From: Takashimella koratensis
Taxonomy: Eukaryota; Basidiomycota; Tremellomycetes; Trichosporonales; Tetragoniomycetaceae
Assembly (NCBI GenBank): GCA_003116875.1
Contig: BCKT01000004.1
Coordinates: 1,856,891-1,920,890, forward strand
DNA length: 64,000 nucleotides
Direction of reading: 5' to 3'
Positions 10,783 through 20,681 of this stretch are shown here, piece by piece (within the stretch, counting starts at the first letter, position 1; each line of letters starts with the position of its first letter). Under the pieces are notes generated by a model that made no database searches, was not told the DNA's origin, and was given only the letters and a program-made list of their open reading frames with translations. The position numbers and the translations under genes are program-made.

Positions 10783-11873
10783 ATGGTGACTGCTACACTC
10801 TCAACTCGCCTGCTCCTCACTCGGAGAGCTCTTGCCAAATCGCGTTTATCCATGACCAACGCTGGCGCTTCCACCTCTCGCTCCACCCAATCTTCGTCTG
10901 ATCTCGCTTCAGTCAAATTATCCTCTCCACTCAAGTCCCTCCTGAAGCTTGAAAGCGCGCATGGCGACCCAACTCCATCACCTGGGGCTTCAATCACTAC
11001 CCCTTGGTTCGCTGGGATCAGAGAACACGGTCTGAGCGGGGGAGCAGGCGACGAGGCGTGGTTGACGGTCGGTACGGCGTCTCTGTGTACCCTCAACTCG
11101 CCAGACGCTTTATGCGAGCTCTGGGACTATGCAACGGACGTGGGGGTGGAACGAGTCTACGCTGCAGAGATCATGCGAGAGGTCGGCCTCAAGTGTATCA
11201 GTTTCAACGGGGTGAGTGAAGTTACGTGCCAGCAACGATGATAGGAGGACATGACTAACGTCTTTCAGATTCCAAGAGTAAGCACTCGCTCTGCCTGGCA
11301 TCCAGGCAGCTGACCAAATGCGCAGACCATCAACAATCTCGGCGCATTGACAAGTCACTTCCCCTCTGAAGTGCGCAGTAGTCTGACCACCGAGCAGACC
11401 CGGTGCGTTCCTCCTCGTTTCCTCCTTGCCCTCCCACTGACTCGAGCAGGGTGGTATCGCCCGAGAACGTAGACGAGGTACACGCTCGGGGCAAAGCGCT
11501 GTGGGACGGCATCTACGAGCCACATTCCGCCAAACTAATCTCCAAGCTCGCTGATTCGCACCCGGATTTACCCGTCCACATCCTCTCGTCGCATTATAGC
11601 GCTCTCCTCTCTGACCCGCTCGGCAATTACCCTTTCCGACTGGGCCGGGTGCTCACGTCTGTCGTTGCGATCGCGTGCTTGAGAGCTCAGACTGGCGTGG
11701 GACCGCAAGTGACAAGTCATGTGTTTGGACTGCTCAAAGCCGGTGCAAACGGCGGCGGAGGGGAGGCGGACCAGGTCACGGGCAAGGCTTGGTTGACAAG
11801 TGAGGACGGCGCAAAGTGGGTCCTTGAGAGCGCGGACAAGATCAGCAAAGTCATCGGTGCAGGTTCGGCGTGA
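10783..11873 (+). CDS. AhpD-like / carboxymuconolactone decarboxylase-fold protein, probably mitochondrial
   Basis: Four exons (10783-11211, 11269-11277, 11326-11402, 11450-11873) join in frame to 312 residues. The N-terminus (TRLLLTRRALAKSRLS) looks like a mitochondrial presequence. ITTPWFAGIREHG, FNGIPRTINNLGALTSH and RVLTSVVAIACLRAQTG...SHVFGLLKAG are characteristic of fungal proteins with the AhpD/CMD helical fold; I see no CxxC redox pair in the last segment, so peroxidase-reductase activity is doubtful. The 9-nt exon encoding IPR is needed to restore the conserved GIPRTINNLG stretch. Reaction unknown. Confidence 0.7.
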
Positions 11874-12569
11874 TTCGCAATGAGAACAGTCCGGCCGGAC
11901 CCCACACGGTGTTGGAGAATACGTATATACGTTTGTACAGATATAGACGTGGTGAGCCCGGTAGAGGGGGACACGATCAGGCAGTGGTGAATTCACCGCA
12001 CCGCCGGTCAGTGTCGGTGGGTGTCCGGGGGATATCCAAACTCTATGTACCGAATGCTCCTGCCAGACCTTGCCCCCAGGAGCTTTATATTTAGACTGCA
12101 GGATGCTTGTCGTATGACCTGATTTGATCGCAGAGCAGGAGAGGGGATCACATGGATTTCGGCCGGGGCGGCACGAGCGGCGTCACATGCGGTAGGTGGC
12201 GTCGGGAGGTAACGGGCCGGGCCCCCCGGGATCCAGCCAAGGTATGGCAGCACAGAGGCATTGTGGCGCGAGAGAGTTGCGCTAAAACCGGCCCCCCTTT
12301 GCTGGTTCTTTTTCACCGAGACCTGCGAGAGCAGCAAAACCCCCTTCTCGATTGCGCAGTAGGAATGTCCGACTTCTTACCGCGAATCCCCCGGGTACTA
12401 GCACCCACGGGGCATCGCGGGGCATCAAGGATCGAATAGGAATCGTCTTGTCCTTAGTATATATCTCTGGTCGCCGCCCCTCACTGCCCCGTGTCTTCCC
12501 CAACGCCCCTCTTCTCTACTCCAGGCGCACCAACCTTCAATCACCTTACTGAACAACAAGAATCGCAAT
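11874..12569. promoter_or_regulatory. Promoter region of the sugar transporter
   Basis: 696 nt upstream of the transporter. It contains GC-rich stretches (around 12160-12235, with several CGG/CCG triplets that could serve Zn2Cys6 regulators such as maltose activators), a TATATAT at 12458-12464 about 106 nt before the ATG, and a pyrimidine-rich leader after it. No coding exon seen. Confidence 0.5.
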
Positions 12570-14815
12570 ATGCCTAAAGAGGTGGAAGATTTTGACGTGA
12601 TCGGTCTCACCAATGCTCAGCTCACTGCTGCGGGCGAGAGCGAGGTCGACCCGGTCCTTCTCGCCGAGGGATTCGAGTTGATCCGAAAAGAAAAGACAGT
12701 CTCGCATGCGACCGCTATCAAAACTCACTGGAGGGGAATGCTCTGGTCCATGGCTCTTTCCCTCGCCCTGTTCATGGACGGCTATGACGGAGCGATCGTA
12801 AGTTGATTTCAGTGTCAATCTGCGGATATCTCGCCAATACCACACAGGTCAACTCGTTCTACGGCTTGCCGAGCTTTGTCGACCGCTTCGGTACCAAGAT
12901 CAATGGCGTTCAAGCCATTTCGGCAAACTACCAGACCGCATTGTCCAACATTGGTCTTCCCGTACGTCCAAGCGACTTTTGACGTACAAAGTGCTCGTGC
13001 TCATTGCTACAGGGAAACTTGCTTGGTCTCTTCGTGACCGGTTACTGCCAGCAGAAATACGGCTCTCGCCGGACTTATATGTGCGGCATGGCTCTCACCA
13101 CTTGCCTAATTTTCCTCTTCGTCTTCTGCAAGACGATCAACATGCTTCTTGCTGCCGAGGCGCTTGCCGCGTTCGCCTGGGCCCTGTTCAGTGAGTCGAG
13201 TCGAGTCAGGACCGTGGGTCCAATATTTCTTCGTAATAATGAAACTCACCACTCATAGACACCCTTACCGCCGCCTACGCCGCAGAGGTTTGCCCGATTC
13301 ACCTTCGTGGATACGCTGCCAGTTTCATCTCGTTCTGCTGGGGTGGTGGCCAGTTCATCGCCGCTGGTAGTAAGTCACAGCGACTTGGTTGAGACATCCA
13401 GCTAACCCCCGTAAAAGTTGAGCGTGCTGCTCTCGTCGTTCCGGGTGACTGGGGTGAGTTTACTATTTCAACTTCCCAGAACACTCGCTGACATTTTCCA
13501 GGATGGAGGATGCCATTCATGATCCAATGGGCATGGCCAATCCCGCTCTTCTTCGTCGCCTACTTTGCTCCCGAGAGCCCCTACTGGCTCGTCCGCAACA
13601 ACAAGCCCGAGGAGGCCAAGAAAGTGCTTACTCGAGTCGCTTGCCCGGGCTACTACGACGACAAGAACATTGATGCCTACATTGCCTACATCAAGCACTG
13701 TGACGATTTGGAGAGGTCCGAGGCCGCCAAGGGATCTTTTCTTGAGATGTTCAAGGGATCCAACTGGCGCCGAACTGAGGTGGTGAGTCATTTTTTTTTT
13801 TAAAAAAAAAAAAAACAAACAAAAAAAGGTCATGTGAAATGGATTTTTCTAACATGACACAGATGATGGGTGTCTGGGCTATGCAGGTATACTCTGGAAC
13901 CGCCATGACCGCCTACGCTGTTGAATTGTAAGTCCTTTTACTTCTGTCTATTTGACGCAGCTGACACTTATGCAGCTTTGAAGCCGCCGGTTTGGGTACC
14001 ACCGCCGCTTTCGACCTCAACCTCGTCGTCACGGCGATGAACCTCGTGGGCTGCTTCTGGTGAGTTCCCCCGGTCCTCCGAAATTCAAATTGGAGGTTTT
14101 CTAACACCCGGTTAGCGAATTTGGCCTCATTAGCCGCTTCGGTCGTCGCCCACTTCTCATCACCGGCATGTCTTGCCTCGCTGTCTCGTTGTTCATCATC
14201 GGTCTCATGGGATGCATCCCAGCTACTTCAGCTAGCCAGAACACTATCGGCGCCTTTGCTGTGGTGATAAATCTACTATATCACGCGAGCGTGGGTCCGC
14301 TCAGTAGGTTACACGCTTTCTTTGACGATTAGAACCCAAATATTGACCAAGAAAAATCAGCCTACACGATTGCGGCCGAAGTACCTGCTTCGCGTCTTCG
14401 AGCTCGCTCCGTCGCTTTCGGCCGAGGCTTTTACGCATGCAACTACGCTTTCACGTCCCAGCTCACCCCTCGCATGGTCTCGGTCACCGCCTGGAATTGG
14501 GGAGCCAAGACCGCCTTCTTTTGGATGGGTCTCAACCTGGTAATGACTACCTGGACTATTTTCCGTCTTCCCGAGACCGGCGGCTTCTCGTACGCTGAAC
14601 TCGACCTCTTGTTCTCTAACAAGGTCCCCGCTAGGAAGTTTACCAAAGTCAAGATCCACGGTAAGTGAACGACTAGGCTTTGAAATGTGTTTGGAGCTGA
14701 CAGTTGTTCAGACGAGGCCCAGGCGGGAGACAAAACTCTGGATGGAAATATTGAGAACGTGGATGAGAAGAAGATTGACGAGGAGCATGTGGAGAACCCC
14801 ACTGTCATTGCTTGA
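12570..14815 (+). CDS. MFS sugar transporter, alpha-glucoside (maltose) permease type
   Basis: Eleven exons (12570-12797, 12848-12961, 13013-13190, 13259-13369, 13418-13453, 13502-13782, 13863-13927, 13976-14059, 14116-14303, 14361-14660, 14712-14815) join in frame to 562 residues. Sugar-porter signs are AEVCPIHLRGYAAS, APESPYWLVRNNKPEEA, RFGRRPLL, AEVPASRLRARSVAF and LPETGGFSYAELDLLF. The opening LFMDGYDGAIVNSFYG places it with fungal MAL-type alpha-glucoside:proton symporters rather than hexose carriers. Twelve membrane segments are expected in the plasma membrane, with charged cytosolic ends. The 36-nt exon 5 encodes the loop ERAALVVPGDW. Intron 6 holds a T11A14 tract. Actual sugar preference is inferred from family resemblance only. 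Confidence 0.9.
13791..13815. repeat. T11A14 homopolymer pair inside an intron
   Basis: Eleven T followed directly by fourteen A within the 80-nt intron 13783-13862 of the sugar transporter, followed by further A-rich sequence. The two runs are complementary and could pair in RNA. Confidence 0.9.
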
Positions 14816-15150
14816 GCATACGGTCAAGGCTCAAGTGATGGGCTTGAGTGTCGCTGTGATAAACAGACGATTGTCTGAGGGTGTAGGGTGTAGATTATGT
14901 CGATGAATGCAAACCTCTCCAGTGCCACCGATGTCACCGTCCCGTGATCACGCGCCATTCTCACAGTATCATGCTTCATTCGATAAGCCGACGACAATCT
15001 ATCAGGAGGACCAAGACACCACCAATCGCGACAATAGACTCCTCAACCTTGTCAAGGGAATAAACTTGTTACGAAAGCTCAATTGACCCACTTGGACTCG
15101 TCAGAATACAAACACCAATGCATGTCGTCCGCTTTTTTGCTTTACCAAAG
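14816..15150. other. Convergent 3' intergenic region
   Basis: 335 nt between the stops of the sugar transporter and the kelch gene; presumably both 3' UTRs. Nothing else seen. Confidence 0.5.
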
Positions 15151-16276
15151 TTAGAGTCCTGTCAGGACCCAGACATCCTCGAGCCTCTCGTTCTTGGCGT
15201 CGATTCCACCTGAAAGAACGACTCTACCGTCCTCGGTTGGCGCGCTAGCAAACCAACCTCGTTCAACGGGCTGGGCGCTGCCCTGGGCGAGCTCCGACCA
15301 GCTGGCAGAGGCCGGGTCAAACGTCCAGATATCGTCCCAAAAGTTCCCCGCAGCGTCGTGTCCGCCAGTCGGAGAGGGCTTGCCTTCCCCGAACAAGAGG
15401 ACGAGGCGTTTCCCGATAGCATGCAGGCCCGTGACGCTGCGGGGGCCCGGTCCGCCCTTGGATGGCTTGGCGAGATCAACGAGATTCTCGCAACCCAGAC
15501 CCGATTCGTCGCCAAAGACGATCGACGACCACGCCGCGAGCGCCGGGATAGAGATGTCGAGGACATCGATCGCACCGCCGACTTCGGTCTTGCCATTGAA
15601 CCCACCGAAGCGGTAGATCTTGTCGTCTAGGTAGGCTACGGCGCTACCCCCTCGAGGGCTGCCGGGCCCATCGGGAAGACGAGTCCATTCCCTTGAAGCG
15701 ACAGAGAAGAGCCAGGTGTCGGCAAGACGACCCATGGTTGCGTCACCGCACCCGGCGTGGATGATCACCGCCGAAGGAGTCGAGGTGGAGCAGTGGTACG
15801 ACCGAGCGCAGGGGTAGACGGCGCTGGTCGTCGATAGGATGGACCAGGTAGAGGTCGCGGTGTGGAAAACGTGGACCGCACCGAGCTCGTCAATAGGTGT
15901 CATCTCGGCGCCTCCACGCTAAGGTAGGTCAGTGTTAGTATGCATAGGGATTTGACTGGTAGAGAAGGACGTACCCCGCTAAAGATGTAAATGTCCGAGC
16001 CGATGACAGCCGAAGTGTGTCCGACACGGGGTGTAGGGGCATCAGGAGACGAGATCGTGTCGAGTTTGCCAGATGCGATGTCGAGGACGTAGATGTCGTT
16101 GCTGACTGGCTGGCGTGGGATGATCTCGCTGTGGGGGGAGTGTGAGTGAGACATGCCAGGTGGTGAAGCAACCTGACTTACCCGCCAAAAATGTAGGCCT
16201 TGTTCGCGATGACCGAGATGGAGTGAGACGAGCGCGGGAGCGCACGTGCAGAAGTAAGCTGTTGCCAGGCTGTCAT
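15151..16276 (-). CDS. Kelch-repeat beta-propeller protein
   Basis: Three exons (16276-16182, 16128-15975, 15918-15151) join in frame to 338 residues. Kelch repeats are visible as recurring R..H(S/T) then YIFGG/IYIFSG/YRFGG/VVLSGG blade ends followed by D..vldi..g.W positions: SSHSISVIANKAYIFGG, VGHTSAVIGSDIYIFSG, GGSAVAYLDDKIYRFGG and GWFASAPTEDGRVVLSGG. No catalytic galactose-oxidase residues or signal peptide are seen, so it is probably a cytosolic adaptor or protein-interaction propeller. It is divergent from the MTR10-like gene across a 581-nt promoter. Confidence 0.85.
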
Positions 16277-16653
16277 GGTGGGTGGGGATGAGGAATGAGG
16301 AGAGAAGAGAAGGGATCGTGAGAAGTTTTGATTGATATACAGTGGGACGAGTGAGGACCGGAACGGTGGCAGAGGTGGGTTAAGTGGGGGTGACTAAAGT
16401 GGGGGTGACGGTGACACTCGATTTGATCGCGACGACGAGGGTGACGGTGGCTCGGGCAGTCTGGGATGTTTTCGGGGCTGTTCGGCCGAGCAAGGAATGT
16501 GCTTCCTGGCCTGTGCTCCTTGTCTCTCCCCTGTCTTGGCTCCCCTCTTCGCTCTCTCCTTCCTATCTACCATCTCTTGACTGCCTGCCTCGGTCCATGG
16601 ATGCATGCATCTCAACGGACTGGTTGTTGTTAATCGCGATCGATGACGTAGAA

Positions 16654-16661
16654 CACGTGAC
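16654..16661. promoter_or_regulatory. CACGTGAC box
   Basis: CACGTGAC, a match to the fungal bHLH (Cbf1-like) consensus, about 200 nt before the MTR10 start and 380 nt before the kelch start. Confidence 0.4.
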
Positions 16662-16729
16662 CGAGGGAGTGATAGTGATAACAGACAAATGTGGTTTTCC
16701 CCCACGTCATTAACCCGTTACCTCCCTAC

Positions 16730-16737
16730 CACGTGAC
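16730..16737. promoter_or_regulatory. CACGTGAC box
   Basis: Second copy of CACGTGAC in the same promoter, same orientation, 76 nt from the first. Confidence 0.4.
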
Positions 16738-16805
16738 CCGCCCCATTGAACAACCTTTGGTCCTGGAGGCCCTTGGTCCTTGCCATCTCTCCTTACCCAT
16801 ATCCC

Positions 16806-16853
16806 CTACCCTCCTCCCTTCTCCCCCCTCCCCCCTCCCCTCTCCCCTCTTAC
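16806..16853 (+). promoter_or_regulatory. C/T-rich leader before the MTR10-like start codon
   Basis: Nearly 50 nt of almost pure pyrimidine (mostly CCCTCC units) end a few bases before the ATG at 16858. Similar tracts precede the starts at 25268, 50204 and 52458. Confidence 0.6.
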
Positions 16854-16857
16854 CGCC

Positions 16858-19800
16858 ATGGCCACCGATCCAGCAACAGCAACAGCTCTCCAAGCGCTTC
16901 ACGCGCTCTACCACGACCCAGACTCGGCCGCCAAGAAGAGGGCAAACGAATGGCTCGAAGAGTTTCAGCACAGCGTGAGTTTGGATTCTCTCACCCGGTA
17001 CAAGCGTGTCAACCCGCGCTGGGCCTCTGTATCCATCATTCGCTGACATCTTTCCCTCATCTACCAAACCAGACCGAGGCGTGGACAACATGTCACACTT
17101 TGCTCACATCCCCCGATACTCCATTAGAAGGTCGCCTTTTCTCTGCTCAAACAATTCGAGCAAAGGTACGCACATCACTCAAAATCCCAAACTAACTTCG
17201 CTCAGATCCTCTACGACCTCTCTCAACTTCCTCGCGATTCTCTCATCTCATTGCGCGACTCCATCCTCTCCTCCATCACTCCCTTAACACAACCAGGAGC
17301 ACCAGCAGGATCACGAGCAGTCGTCACCCAGCTGTGCCTCGCCCTCGCAGATCTCGCGCTGCAAATGCCCGAGTGGGATAATGTCGTCCAGGGGATGATC
17401 GATCAGTTTGGGAACGAGCCCTCAACGGTAGTCGTGTTGCTCAAGTTTCTCGGAAGTCTCGCGGAGGAGACGTTAAATTCGCGGATCCCCGCCGTGAGTG
17501 TCTCAGCTGCATCTTGCAGAGCATCGTCAACCGCTGACTCGCTCCAGAGCGAAGCGTTCAGCAAGCTCGTTGGCGAGTCTGCAGACGCCGTCTTGAACAT
17601 CCTCTCCATGTACATCCAGGCATCTGGTGAGTTCTACAATTACGATCGATCTGACCCGTAGGCATCACCCCCCAGATCCAGATCGCCATCTTCGACACTC
17701 TTCGAAGCTGGCTGCGATCAGGCGAACTTCCCGTTGGTCCGGTCGCGCGCTCCCCTCTCTTCGACGCCATGTTCGCCGCCCTCCCATCTGACGAGCTATT
17801 TGACTCGGCCGTCGACGTAATCTGCGACCTAATCCACGAGACCCAAGAAGTCGACGACACCCTCGACGTCATTCAACTCATCCTGCCCCGATTGATCGCT
17901 CTCCGCCCGGAACTCGAGGTTCACAACGAAGACCCAGATCGGATACGAGGATACTGTCGCATGTTCTGTGAGGCTGGCGAGTGCAATATAGATGTCATCA
18001 GGAGACATCCTGCCGAGACACTGCCTCTGGTCGAAGCCATCATGGCTTGCACGACGTACCCTGACCTTGAAATTGTCCCTATCACATTCCAATTCTGGTG
18101 GGCGCTCGCCGGTGTCTTAGGCCGGCAACAACAAGATGGTTTGGAAAGCAAGCCCGAATGGACGCCATACATCGCCATCTACCAGACCCTCCAGGCCGCC
18201 ATCATTAACCACCTCCACTTCCCTCCCGACAACGAGCCTCAAACCGCGCAAGAAAAAGACGAGTTCAGAAGCTTCAGGCATCGAATGGGCGACACACTCA
18301 AAGACTGTTGTCAGGTGCTCGGTGCGCCTGCTTGCCTTCGGAAATCGTACGAGCTCGTTGTGACGGCCATGTCGAAACCGTCACCGTCATGGCAAGAGAT
18401 CGAGGCCCCGTTGTTCTCCATGCGATCGATGGGCGCCGAGGTGGATCCAGACGATGACGAAGTGATGCCGCATATCATGGAGCTCCTTCCAAAACTCCCA
18501 GAACACCCAAAGATTCGATACGCCGCTATCCTCGTCATCTCGCGGTATACTCAATGGATCGATCGTCACCCTCAAAATCTCGAATTCCAACTCCAATACG
18601 TCTCCGAGGGGTTCAATATGGCCGACGACGACGTCTCCGCCGCTGCCGCTCAGGCCATGAAATTCATGTGCCAAGATTGCAACTCACATCTTGTGCCGTA
18701 CTTGCCTCAACTACACGCGTTTGTTTCGACGGTTGGGGAGAGGCTGGATCAGAACGACATGGTTGAGGTGTGCGAAGCGATCGGATACGTCATCTCGTGT
18801 CAACCACCCCAGGAGGCAGCGCTGGCATTGAGACAATTCTGCGAGCCGTTGGTCGCGAGAGTGCAGGCTGTGGCGTCGTTACCCAGTGCAGCAAAGGCGG
18901 AACTCCAGAAGGCGGCGGGTAAGCTGATTGCGCCTTGCGATACGAAAGAACCAGCTGACCATGTAAAGACGCTCTCGAGCAAATCGACTCGTATCTCCGG
19001 GTCATCCGCACCCTTAATCCAGTGCCCGAAGCTTGCTTTGCTTCGTGCTTGTCGGTGTACACGGTACTCGACACGCTTCTGGCGCGATACGCCAGTCTCT
19101 ACTACATCTCCGAGCGCGTCGGCTCGGTTCTTCGACGTGGTCTCGCGTTCTTCCCCGAACGCGCCCTGGAACCGGTCGTCCAGCCTGTGCTTGCTCGTAT
19201 GGCCTCAGCGTTCGAGGAAACTGGCTACGCGTCAAATATCTGGATCACGGGCAAAGTCGCGAGCAAGTTTGCAGAGACGGCAGCCCAGCCAGGTAGTGAG
19301 GCTCTGGCGGCGCTTCTCATGGGCGCATTCGACAACTTGACCGCTTCCTTGGCGAAACTGCTTTTGGTCAAGGACGCAACGAGTATACCGGATGGTGAGT
19401 CATCACTTAATACAGGAGCTGACTCGACAGTTATGGATGACTACGTCCACTGCTTCCTCGCCTACATCTCATCTAATTTACCAGTCATCTCTTCGTCCTC
19501 CGTTCCCATAGCTTTCGCCCACGTTCTCGCCGCATTACTCTGCCCGGCCCCCGAGATCATTCTCGTTTCCCTTGACGTGCTCTCCTTTCTCTCTCAGCGA
19601 CTGGGGCACGCGCAGTTTCAACCACAGCTCCAACCTGTCTTTGCGCAGTACGCCAAGCCGTTGCTCAGTTTGGTGCTCGCAGGTGTCGTGCAGGGATACC
19701 CAGAGGACAGCTTGGAAGCGGTCAAGGATGTCGTCGCGGCAACGGTCAGTGCGGTCGCTCCGGCCGAGGCGGAGGCGTATCTTACCGAGGCTGTGGGAGG

Positions 19801-20051
19801 TCTCGCGGGCCATGTCGTCCCGGTAGCCGACAAGCAAGCGTTCTTGGCCGAGGTGCACACGTGAGTCCAAGAAGAATCAGGATGAGCCGGGACTGACTGT
19901 TGCATTTTTAATCTGTGATTTGTTCAGACACTTGATGATTCCGGACACGGACCGATTGAAAAATGCTGTGTTTGGACTGGTGCGAGCTGCGCGACGAGCC
20001 CGAGAACGGGGTAGGCAGTCGAGGAAGAGTCTGGGTACGGGTATGAACTAG
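16858..20051 (+). CDS. MTR10: Importin-beta family karyopherin, Mtr10/transportin-3 type
   Basis: Eight exons (16858-16974, 17073-17165, 17206-17493, 17548-17626, 17662-18918, 18969-19394, 19431-19860, 19928-20051) join in frame to 937 residues, the usual size for TNPO3/Mtr10. Family signs: opening ALQALHALYHDPDSAAK and ANEWLEEFQHSTEAWTTC, FSAQTIRAKILYDLSQLP, then HEAT-repeat helices throughout, and LRVIRTLNPVPEACF later. It should carry SR-rich or RNA-binding proteins into the nucleus. The intron at 18919-18968 explains an apparent frame change. Intron 6 (19395-19430) is 36 nt and in frame, so its removal is inferred from its splice signals. Confidence 0.92.
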
Positions 20052-20245
20052 GTGGTAGCGGGTGGATCTGGATAGAGGAGAGGATATCAGCATGGATAGG
20101 ATTGGATCATGTAGTCGTTCTGTCTTGTCATACCTAGACTATATGTCTTGCCACCTGCACCGAGTGATACGTACATTAAAGGGCTGCGCTTCCGCTGCTC
20201 CTGGTACGCCCGGAGTGTGTTGGAGCGGGTGACCACGATGCATAT

Positions 20246-20273
20246 CGGTGTCGGTGTCGATGTCGGTGTCGGA
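20246..20273. repeat. Imperfect GGTGTC hexanucleotide repeat
   Basis: About four to five units of (T/G)CGGTG or GATGTC variants in tandem. Confidence 0.7.
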
Positions 20274-20387
20274 GTTGTGGGTGGGTAGACTGCTAAAGGG
20301 AGGGGGGATATAAGGAACGGCGATGACCCGTTGTTTATGCTTTGTTTCATCGGCTCACCCTGCTCATCCAACATCCTCACCATCCCC

Positions 20388-20428
20388 ATCACCATCACCA
20401 CCACCACCACCACCACCACCACCGCCGC
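20388..20428. repeat. CAC/CAT trinucleotide repeat
   Basis: A run of roughly thirteen CAC units with CAT and CGC variants at the ends, in the leader region of the Byr4-like gene. Confidence 0.8.
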
Positions 20429-20681
20429 CATCGTCCACATCATCGACGACACTATCGGGAACAGAGCCGTACCCAACGCAGGCATACAGACCTCGCCCCA
20501 TCAGCCAGCTATAATCGACTCGATCCTCCCTGCCGCACCCGTTTCAGCCATGTCGTAACGCGTCCTCGCTCCGCCGCACAGACATCTACCCCTATCGCGC
20601 ATCAACCCCACTCTAGTCTCACCCATCCCCCACACTTGATCCCATCTCCTATCCTATCCCACCCCATCCACATCCCCAATC

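Larger units (their letters stand above)
16277..16857. promoter_or_regulatory. Bidirectional promoter of kelch and MTR10-like genes
   Basis: 581 nt between divergent starts. Two CACGTGAC boxes lie at 16654-16661 and 16730-16737, and a 50-nt pyrimidine tract precedes the MTR10 start. A short imperfect repeat of GTGGGGGTGAC occurs near 16385-16411. Confidence 0.6.
20052..20681. other. Intergenic with simple repeats, promoter of the Byr4-like gene
   Basis: 630 nt between plus-strand genes. It contains imperfect GGTGTC hexamers (about 20246-20273) and a CAC triplet run (about 20388-20425), then a long C/T-rich leader before the ATG at 20682. Open frames through the triplet run are chance. Confidence 0.6.

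Noticed and set aside
18919..18968. Apparent frameshift in the MTR10-like gene
   Set aside because: Removal of a 50-nt GT...AG intron joins KAAG... to DALEQIDSYLRV in frame.
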